From Candidatus Pelagibacter sp. TMED118 (lineage in GTDB: Bacteria > Pseudomonadota > Alphaproteobacteria > Pelagibacterales > Pelagibacteraceae): DNA of 12,116 nt. Both the position numbers and the translations under genes were made by a program. Each line of letters starts with the position of its first letter. Within the stretch, counting starts at the first letter, position 1. Shown here piece after piece: positions 7,478 through 12,116 of the stretch. The stretch is taken from NCBI GenBank assembly GCA_002170205.2, contig NHFT02000005.1:4723-16838 (forward strand), written 5' to 3'. Below the pieces are notes generated by a model that made no database searches, had not been told where the DNA came from, and was given only the letters and a program-made list of their open reading frames with translations.

Positions 7478-8041
7478 GTGAACGTTATAATATTCGGTCC
7501 TCCAGGAGCTGGAAAGGGTACGCAAGCAAAGTTTTTAGTGAATAAATTAAAAGGTTTTCAAGTTTCAACTGGCGAGATGTTAAGAGAAGAAATTAAAAAA
7601 GACTCAGAAATAGGAAAAAAAATAATTAGAAACATGAATGATGGAAAATTTGTCGATGATGAAATTGTAAATAAACTTCTTGAGATTATAATATTTGATC
7701 CAAATATGAAAAACAGATTAATATTCGATGGTTATCCGCGAACAATTAATCAAGTTAAAAATTTAGAAAATCTCTTAAACAAATCTAATCAAAAAATTGA
7801 TCATATTTTTTTCTTAAATGTAGATAAAGTTTCAATTGTTAAAAGAATAGAAAAAAGAAAAATATTAGAAAAAAGGTCTGACGATGATGAGAATACGATA
7901 TTAAAAAGATATGACACCTATATGAAACTAACCAAACCTATTCTTAACTATTACTATAAAAATAAAAACTTTCATGAAGTTGATGGATCCATGGAAATAA
8001 TCGAAATTTCAAAGAAAATTGAGGAAATACTTAATGTTTAA
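7478..8041 (+). CDS. adk: Adenylate kinase, short-LID form
   Basis: Adenylate kinase interconverts ATP plus AMP with two ADP in the cytoplasm and sets the energy charge. From the GTG at 7478 the protein has 187 residues. The P-loop GPPGAGKGT is at 7-15, the AMP-binding STGEMLR at 30-36 and FDGYPRT at 83-89. The region R123-R144 has the short lid (SDDDENT), with no Cys4 zinc finger, so this is the short, AK1-like form common in Alphaproteobacteria. The place between secY and rpsM is also the alphaproteobacterial arrangement. The gene starts 4 nt after the secY stop and is followed by the largest gap of the ribosomal cluster, so it probably ends the spc transcription unit or is read through into rpsM. 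Confidence 0.96.
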   Translation: MNVIIFGPPGAGKGTQAKFLVNKLKGFQVSTGEMLREEIKKDSEIGKKIIRNMNDGKFVDDEIVNKLLEIIIFDPNMKNRLIFDGYPRTINQVKNLENLLNKSNQKIDHIFFLNVDKVSIVKRIEKRKILEKRSDDDENTILKRYDTYMKLTKPILNYYYKNKNFHEVDGSMEIIEISKKIEEILNV

Positions 8042-8063
8042 GACATTGACATTAAAATGTCTT
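8040..8063 (+). repeat. Dyad with tandem GACATT repeat overlapping the rpsM promoter -35
   Basis: AAGACATT (8040-8047) and AATGTCTT (8056-8063) are exact inverted repeats of 8 bp with an 8-nt gap. GACATT is also repeated in tandem (8042-8047 and 8048-8053). The second copy forms a tighter dyad with AATGTC at 8056-8061, separated by AA. The element covers the adk stop and the -35 box. It could be an operator, a weak hairpin at the adk mRNA end, or chance. There is no T run after it, so it is not a standard intrinsic terminator. Confidence 0.5.
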
Positions 8064-8073
8064 CTTATATAAA
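8046..8073 (+). promoter_or_regulatory. Probable sigma70-type promoter of the rpsM-rpsK-rpoA-rplQ operon
   Basis: The 54-nt gap between adk and rpsM contains a perfect TTGACA at 8046-8051, a 16-nt spacer and TATAAA at 8068-8073. Transcription would start near 8079-8081, leaving a leader of about 15-17 nt that has no Shine-Dalgarno sequence. It is the only well-formed -35/-10 pair I noticed in an intergenic position in the ribosomal block, and it sits exactly where the alpha operon promoter is expected. In such A+T-rich DNA a chance -10 is easy to find, so the strength of the call rests on the perfect -35, the spacing and the position. Confidence 0.65.
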
Positions 8074-8095
8074 AGCTTAAATTTAATCACATATT

Positions 8096-8479
8096 ATGGC
8101 TCGTATCGCAGGTGTTAACATTCCACAAAATAAATTAGTCAAAATCGGTCTAATGTATATTTATGGTATAGGTGAAAAATTTTCTAACGATATTTGCAAA
8201 TCCTTAGAAATTCCAGAGAAAAAAAGAGTAAATGAATTAACAGATGATGAAATTTTAAAGATAAGAGAATTTATAGACAAAAACTTTACTGTTGAGGGTG
8301 ACCTTAGAAGAGAGAAATCATTCAGTATTAAAAGATTAATTGATCTTGCTTCTTACAGGGGCAGTAGACATAAAAAAAAATTGCCAGCCAGAGGTCAAAG
8401 AACTAGATGTAATGCAAGAACCAGAAAAGGCAAAGCAATAGCAATCGCTGGGAAAAAACTAACACCACTAAAAAAATAA
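8096..8479 (+). CDS. rpsM: 30S ribosomal protein S13
   Basis: S13 is in the head of the small subunit, pairs with S19, forms bridges to the large subunit and contacts P-site tRNA through its C-terminal tail. The 127-residue protein begins with the canonical [12 protein letters not shown]. It has the helix-hairpin-helix-like [14 protein letters not shown] (about residues 22-35), [20 protein letters not shown] (about 86-105) and the basic ending [13 protein letters not shown]. It is the first gene of the alpha block and, unlike its neighbours, is preceded by a promoter rather than another gene's stop codon. The predicted leader is too short for the S4-binding pseudoknot known from E. coli. rpsK follows after 4 nt. 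Confidence 0.98.
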   Translation: MARIAGVNIPQNKLVKIGLMYIYGIGEKFSNDICKSLEIPEKKRVNELTDDEILKIREFIDKNFTVEGDLRREKSFSIKRLIDLASYRGSRHKKKLPARGQRTRCNARTRKGKAIAIAGKKLTPLKK

Positions 8480-8483
8480 ATTT

Positions 8484-8924
8484 ATGGATAAAAAAACAAC
8501 AGAAAATAACTCAAAAGATACAAATTCTAAAACTATAAAAAAAAGCACTTATTCTAAAAAAAAAAAAATTAAAAAAAATATAACTAATGGGATAGCTTAT
8601 GTTCAATCTACATTTAATAATACAATTGTAACAATTGCTGATACAAGTGGAAATGTTATATCATGGGCGTCATCTGGTCAAAGAGGATTCAAAGGATCAC
8701 GTAAATCTACACCGTACGCAGCTCAGGTAGCCGCAGATGCTGCAGCGGTTAAAGCTTTAGAAATGGGAATGAAAATTCTATCTGTTGAAATAAAAGGCCC
8801 TGGATCTGGTAGAGAGACCGCACTTAGAGCTTTACAGGCAAGAGGTTTCAAAATCTTATCTATTAAGGATACAACGCCCATGCCACATAATGGAACACGA
8901 CCGCCAAAAAAAAGGAGAGTTTAA
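8484..8924 (+). CDS. rpsK: 30S ribosomal protein S11 with lysine-rich N-terminal extension
   Basis: S11 lies on the 30S platform and contacts the E-site region and the mRNA path. The core is highly conserved: [20 protein letters not shown] (about residues 43-62), [20 protein letters not shown] (about 68-87), [14 protein letters not shown] and the terminal [13 protein letters not shown], which keeps the asparagine known to become isoaspartate in E. coli S11. The product has 146 residues against about 129 usually. The difference is an N-terminal stretch rich in Lys, Thr, Ser and Asn. This stretch contains a run of 13 A (8556-8568) encoding four lysines and the first base of an isoleucine codon. 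There is no clear Shine-Dalgarno sequence. The stop shares a base with the rpoA start. Confidence 0.97.
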   Translation: MDKKTTENNSKDTNSKTIKKSTYSKKKKIKKNITNGIAYVQSTFNNTIVTIADTSGNVISWASSGQRGFKGSRKSTPYAAQVAADAAAVKALEMGMKILSVEIKGPGSGRETALRALQARGFKILSIKDTTPMPHNGTRPPKKRRV

Positions 8925-9952
8925 TGGAAAATGTAGATGTAAATATTAAAAATTGGAAATCTTTAATTAAACCATCTAAGCTAGATGTTAAATTAAGTGA
9001 TGATAAGTCTTATGCAAAAATAATTGCAGAGCCCTTAGAAAAAGGGTACGGGTTGACTTTAGGAAATTCTCTAAGAAGAATATTATTATCTTCAATAAGG
9101 GGCACTGCTGTAACAGCAATACAAATTGATGGTGTGCTTCATGAGTTTACCTCTATAAAAGGAGTTAGAGAAGATGTTACAGACATAGTATTAAATATAA
9201 AGTCACTAGCTTTAAAGAGTAGCTCGGATGTTTCAAAAAAACTAATTTTAGACGCAAAGGGTCCTGGTGTGATTAAGGCGTCAGATATAACTCCAGTTAC
9301 AGATATTGAAATTCTAAACCCTGAATTAGTTATTTGTAATTTAGATGAAAACACAAATTTTCATATGGAAATGGTTGTTGGTAATGGTAAGGGATATGTT
9401 TCTGCTGATTTTAATAAACCAGAAGAGCCACCTTTAGGTTTAATTCCTATAGACTCACTTTTCAGCCCAGTTAAAAAAGTTTCATATTCAGTAAGTACAG
9501 CAAGAGAGGGTAAAGCATTAGATTATGATAAATTAACTATGGAAGTGGAAACAAATGGATCTATTTCAGCTGAAGACGCAGTGGCTTACTCAGCAAGAAT
9601 TTTTCAAGATCAGCTAGGAATGTTTGTTAACTTTGATGAACCACAGGAAGTTATCGTTAGAGAAAAACCTACAGAGCCAGAATTCAATAAAAACTTATTA
9701 AGAAAAGTTGATGAGCTAGAATTATCAGTCAGGTCTATGAATTGCTTGAAAAATGATAATATCATTTATATAGGAGATCTTGTTCAGAAATCGGAGGGGG
9801 AAATGTTAAGAACACCCAACTTTGGTCGAAAGTCTCTTAATGAAATCAAAGAAGTCTTAACTGGCATGTCTCTATACTTGGGTATGGAAATCCCTAATTG
9901 GCCTCCTGATAATATTGCAGAACTCTCAAAAAAACTAGAGGAAGCGATTTAA
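8924..9952 (+). CDS. rpoA: DNA-directed RNA polymerase alpha subunit
   Basis: The alpha subunit dimerises to start RNA polymerase assembly, and its C-terminal domain binds UP elements and activators. At 342 residues it is full length. The N-terminal domain shows [20 protein letters not shown] (36-55), the dimerisation segment. After a linker near 236-255 the C-terminal domain carries [17 protein letters not shown] (262-278) and [18 protein letters not shown] (295-312), ending near NWPPDNI. R270, N273, C274 and K303 correspond to E. coli R265, N268, C269 and K298, so the DNA-contact surface is intact. The start shares a base with the rpsK stop, with GGAG at 8914-8917 six bases upstream. As in other Alphaproteobacteria, rpsD is not between rpsK and rpoA. 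Confidence 0.99.
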   Translation: MENVDVNIKNWKSLIKPSKLDVKLSDDKSYAKIIAEPLEKGYGLTLGNSLRRILLSSIRGTAVTAIQIDGVLHEFTSIKGVREDVTDIVLNIKSLALKSSSDVSKKLILDAKGPGVIKASDITPVTDIEILNPELVICNLDENTNFHMEMVVGNGKGYVSADFNKPEEPPLGLIPIDSLFSPVKKVSYSVSTAREGKALDYDKLTMEVETNGSISAEDAVAYSARIFQDQLGMFVNFDEPQEVIVREKPTEPEFNKNLLRKVDELELSVRSMNCLKNDNIIYIGDLVQKSEGEMLRTPNFGRKSLNEIKEVLTGMSLYLGMEIPNWPPDNIAELSKKLEEAI

Positions 9953-10407
9953 TGAGGCATAAAATAGGTTATAAAAAACTTAATAGAACTTCCGAGCACA
10001 GGAAAGCTATGATTAAGAATATGCTAAATTCTCTTATTAAGTATGAGCAAATAACAACCACTCTTCCCAAGGCTAAAGTACTTAAACCAGTTGCTGATAA
10101 GATAGTTACACTGGGAAAAAAAGAGAGTTTACAAAACACTAGATCCTTAATATCCAAATTACAAAGTATCGATAGTGCTAATAAAGTTATAAAAATTTTA
10201 TCTAAAAGATATAAAGATAGAAAAGGTGGTTATACAAGAGTAATAAAGGCTGGTTTTAGATATGGTGATAATTCACCAAAAGCTATTATTGAATTTGTTG
10301 ATAGAGATATTGGAGCAAAAAAAGTTGATAAGAAGAAAAAAAATAAAGTCACCGAAGATATAAAAGAAAAATCAAATCAAGAAGATATCAAACAAAAATC
10401 TGTCTAA
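9952..10407 (+). CDS. rplQ: 50S ribosomal protein L17 with charged C-terminal tail
   Basis: L17 is a large-subunit protein near the tunnel exit. The start [20 protein letters not shown] is diagnostic, followed by LIKYEQITTTLPKAK (about residues 28-42) and the GGYTRVIKAGFRYGDNSPKAIIE segment (about 92-114). The length is 151 residues; the core ends near residue 120. The rest is a lysine/glutamate/asparagine-rich tail (KVDKKKKNK onward) that looks disordered; C-terminal tails are common in alphaproteobacterial L17. The start shares a base with the rpoA stop, with GAGGAAG at 9938-9944 seven bases upstream. The next gene begins 11-14 nt after the stop, with no terminator-like hairpin between. Confidence 0.97.
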   Translation: MRHKIGYKKLNRTSEHRKAMIKNMLNSLIKYEQITTTLPKAKVLKPVADKIVTLGKKESLQNTRSLISKLQSIDSANKVIKILSKRYKDRKGGYTRVIKAGFRYGDNSPKAIIEFVDRDIGAKKVDKKKKNKVTEDIKEKSNQEDIKQKSV

Positions 10408-10418
10408 ATAATTTTTTG

Positions 10419-11333
10419 ATGATGAGATCATATAGAGTGAATAATGATTATGATGGATTAAGATTAGATAGATGGTTTAAAAAAAATATTGCTCAAATTC
10501 CACAAGGTTTAATTGAAAAATTTCTAAGACTTGGAAAAATTAAAGTAAATAAAAAAAAAGTTAAAAGCTCATTTAAACTAAAAAAAGATAGCATGGTATA
10601 CGTTTTTGATTTAAAATTAAAAAAGCAATTTGATGAAAAAAGATTTGTTATTCCAAATAAGCATATAAAAAAGAGTGAACAAAACATAATATTTAATAAC
10701 GAAGATTTCATAGTTGTGAATAAAAAACCTGGAATATCAGTTCAAGGAGGAACCAAATCTAAAGTTAATCTTGTTGACATATTTAAAAATAGTAAAATCT
10801 TTGAAAAAAATCATCCTTATACAGTACATAGAATAGACAAAGAGACTTCTGGAATATTAATTTTTGCAAAAAATAGAAAAACAGCCCAATTTTTTACTTC
10901 TTTATTTAGATTAAGAAAAATTCATAAAAGTTATTTGTCTGTATGTCATGGCGAATTAAATAGTACTTCTGGTGAACTTATTCACAATCTAGAAAGATAT
11001 GAGAATAATAAGATATTTAGAGAAAAAGCTATTACCAAGTACAAAGTTATAGATAGAAATTTAGGTTTTAGTCTTGTGCAACTAAATCCTCTAACGGGTA
11101 GAAAGCATCAACTGAGAAAACAAGTCTCTCTTATTGGACATCCTATAGTCGGTGATAAGAAATATTTTTCTAATATTAAATCAAAAAAAAATTTAATGCT
11201 ACATGCTCATACAATAAAATTTATAATGAATAATAGAAAAATTAATTTTGAAGCTGACGTTCCTGATTATTTTTTAAATTTTTTAAATTCGAAAAAACTT
11301 AATTATTTAAATTTTTTAAAAAATTCGAAATAA
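10419..11333 (+). CDS. RluA-family 23S rRNA pseudouridine synthase (RluC/RluD type)
   Basis: This enzyme converts specific uridines in RNA to pseudouridine; family members RluC and RluD modify 23S rRNA. Numbering from the second ATG (10422), an S4 RNA-binding domain covers about residues 3-60 (RLDRWFKKNI, FLRLGKIKVNKKKV). The catalytic domain follows, with DFIVVNKKPGISVQGG (95-110), the active-site motif HRIDKETSG (136-144, catalytic Asp139), TGRKHQLR (225-232) and GHPIVGDKKY. Starts are possible at TTG 10416, ATG 10419 or ATG 10422; none has a good Shine-Dalgarno sequence, so I give the first ATG (304 residues). The S4 domain and motif fit RluC best, but the target uridines cannot be read from sequence. 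It is 11 nt after rplQ and probably in its operon. The C-terminal tail is low-complexity (LNFLNSKKLNYLNFLKNSK) and overlaps lipB. Confidence 0.9.
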   Translation: MMRSYRVNNDYDGLRLDRWFKKNIAQIPQGLIEKFLRLGKIKVNKKKVKSSFKLKKDSMVYVFDLKLKKQFDEKRFVIPNKHIKKSEQNIIFNNEDFIVVNKKPGISVQGGTKSKVNLVDIFKNSKIFEKNHPYTVHRIDKETSGILIFAKNRKTAQFFTSLFRLRKIHKSYLSVCHGELNSTSGELIHNLERYENNKIFREKAITKYKVIDRNLGFSLVQLNPLTGRKHQLRKQVSLIGHPIVGDKKYFSNIKSKKNLMLHAHTIKFIMNNRKINFEADVPDYFLNFLNSKKLNYLNFLKNSK

Positions 11334-11339
11334 GTTTTT
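11292..11339. terminator. Possible bidirectional terminator at the convergent rluC-type/lipB ends
   Basis: An imperfect, very A+T-rich dyad spans both gene ends. AAAAACTTA at 11293-11301 is the inverted repeat of TAAGTTTTT at 11331-11339. Between them lies the self-complementary AATTTTTTAAAAAATT at 11310-11325. Runs of A on the left and T on the right would give a U tract in either direction. The stem has almost no G or C, so it is weak by normal criteria, and the low-complexity coding sequence alone could produce the symmetry. Confidence 0.35.
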
Positions 11340-11919
11340 GTTTAATATTAATTATTTTCTTGGTACTTAAATTGTTCAGATTTTCCATTTTTTTATTTTT
11401 TAACCCACACGGAATTATCTTTTTGTATTCATTTAAGTTTGTACTTATATTTAAAGAAAAACCGTGATAGGCAACCCATTGTTTTACTTTTATACCTATA
11501 GCTGCAATTTTTTTCACTTCATCATTATCTCTAACCCAAATACCTACATTTTTTCTGCTTGAAAATGATTTTATTTTATAATGGTTTAACGTTTCAATAA
11601 CTGTATTTTCTAAAATATTTACAAACCACCTTATATCTTTTTTTCTTTTATTCAGATTAATAACTACGTAAAACACGACTTGCCCAGGTCCATGGTAAGT
11701 AATTTTTCCACCTCGATTTGTTTTTATTACTTTTTGTTTTTTGTCTAATAAATCTTTTTGATTATGACTAATACCAGTGGTGAAAACCGATTTATGTTCC
11801 AAAATCCATATAAATTCTGGGGTATTTCCTTTTATTACGTTAATCAGCCTCTTTTCCAATAACTTAATTGCTTTAACGTAATCTATAGGTTTTTTGGATA
11901 TTTTGATCTCTAATCTCAT
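11299..11919 (-). CDS. lipB: Octanoyl-[acyl carrier protein]:protein N-octanoyltransferase
   Basis: LipB moves the octanoyl group made by fatty acid synthesis from ACP to the lipoyl domains of 2-oxoacid dehydrogenases and to GcvH; LipA then inserts the sulfurs. The 206-residue protein has the family motif RGGKITYHGPGQ at 69-80. The catalytic pair is K137 in KKIAAIGIK and C171 in IIPCGL, and AYHGFSLNI (150-158) forms the substrate pocket. Length is normal. The ATG at 11919 starts the conserved fold and faces away from the next gene. The C-terminal 11 codons overlap the end of the pseudouridine synthase gene on the other strand. On the minus strand, TACAAT shortly upstream of the ATG could be a -10 box, but no clear -35 accompanies it. 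Confidence 0.95.
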   Translation of the reverse strand: MRLEIKISKKPIDYVKAIKLLEKRLINVIKGNTPEFIWILEHKSVFTTGISHNQKDLLDKKQKVIKTNRGGKITYHGPGQVVFYVVINLNKRKKDIRWFVNILENTVIETLNHYKIKSFSSRKNVGIWVRDNDEVKKIAAIGIKVKQWVAYHGFSLNISTNLNEYKKIIPCGLKNKKMENLNNLSTKKIINIKQKLISNFLKNLNN

Positions 11920-11979
11920 TATTTATTGTATTCTAGAAATTATCCATTAATAGTGCCATATAAAAATTAGAGGTTTTTT
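11920..11979. promoter_or_regulatory. Divergent intergenic region between lipB and the mgtE-like gene
   Basis: These 60 bp must hold the start signals of both divergent genes. On the plus strand AGAGG at 11969-11973 is a good ribosome binding site six bases before the ATG at 11980, and TATAAA at 11959-11964 resembles a -10 box but lies very close to the start. On the minus strand TACAAT resembles a -10 for lipB. No convincing -35 box is visible for either, and the room is too small for a known magnesium riboswitch. Confidence 0.4.
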
Positions 11980-12116
11980 ATGACTTTAGTAAGTAAAATT
12001 AAAGATAAAAAAGTTAATTTTGAATTTAACAAAGAATATATCAAAGTTATAACTGAAAAAATATCAAGCAATGATACAGCATTCATAAGCAATGCTTTTA
12101 AAGAAATGCATCCAGC
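11980..12116 (+). CDS. mgtE: Probable magnesium transporter MgtE, N-terminal fragment (3' end outside window)
   Basis: Only 45 full codons are present before the window ends. The frame reads from ATG 11980, with AGAGG six bases upstream, and stays open to the edge. The final residues, FKEMHPA, match the start of the cytosolic N domain of MgtE, which typically reads 'LHPADVADLLE' after a stretch of about 40 residues. MgtE is a dimeric inner-membrane Mg2+ channel gated by its cytosolic N and CBS domains. The assignment rests on one short motif plus its expected distance from the start, so it is moderate. The rest of the gene would have to show the MgtE N domain, CBS pair and five membrane helices. 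Confidence 0.6.
   Translation, partial: MTLVSKIKDKKVNFEFNKEYIKVITEKISSNDTAFISNAFKEMHP

Noticed and set aside
7474..8095. Loss of rpmJ (L36) after secY
   Set aside because: Alphaproteobacteria normally have adk here and rpmJ elsewhere, so the absence is expected and says nothing about loss.
8900..8930. Missing rpsD between rpsK and rpoA
   Set aside because: The S4 gene is outside the alpha operon in Alphaproteobacteria; this is the normal arrangement for the class.
10774..10798. TTGACA inside the pseudouridine synthase gene as an internal promoter
   Set aside because: The nearest -10-like hexamer (TAAAAT) is only 13 nt away, and nothing downstream on this strand needs a promoter there.
1..12116. 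A novel defence, mobile or secondary-metabolite system
   Set aside because: Every sizeable frame on the coding strand is accounted for by a core housekeeping gene. There are no integrases, transposases, spaced repeats or unknown gene clusters.

Overview
The window is the downstream part of an S10-spc-alpha ribosomal protein supercluster from a strongly A+T-rich alphaproteobacterium. Three things point to the Alphaproteobacteria: adk lies between secY and rpsM, rpsD and rpmJ are absent from the alpha-operon block, and Adk is of the short-LID type. The very low G+C, lysine- and asparagine-rich proteins, near-zero intergenic spacing and free-living gene set (lipB, mgtE) suggest a streamlined marine lineage of the SAR11/Pelagibacterales kind. 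That placement is inference, because no rRNA gene or other marker settles it.

Layout. Positions 1-2227 are the end of the S10 block: rplB (3' part only), rpsS, rplV, rpsC, rplP, rpmC. Positions 2220-8041 are the spc block: rpsQ, rplN, rplX, rplE, rpsN, rpsH, rplF, rplR, rpsE, rplO, secY, adk. The usual rpmD (L30) is missing between rpsE and rplO. No clear promoter or terminator separates these two blocks, and genes are 0-11 nt apart or overlap. The only sizeable gap in the ribosomal cluster (8042-8095) holds a near-consensus sigma70-type promoter (TTGACA, 16 nt, TATAAA) overlapped by a small dyad. It precedes the alpha block: rpsM, rpsK, rpoA, rplQ, followed closely by an RluC/RluD-type pseudouridine synthase gene. 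That gene converges on, and overlaps by 35 bp, a minus-strand lipB (octanoyltransferase). A 60-bp divergent gap then leads into the start of a probable mgtE magnesium transporter gene cut by the window end.

Functionally the plus-strand block supplies ribosomal proteins of both subunits, the RNA polymerase alpha subunit, the SecY translocon channel, adenylate kinase and an RNA-modifying enzyme, all for growth-linked expression. Eight junctions share one nucleotide in a TAATG stop/start, which points to widespread translational coupling.

I found no mobile element, CRISPR array, tRNA, rRNA or unknown multi-gene system. The window is essentially conserved core genome. The points worth a second look are small: the missing rpmD, a short L24, the promoter/dyad before rpsM, lysine-rich tails with a 13-A run in rpsK, and the AT-rich dyad at the convergent rluC/lipB ends.
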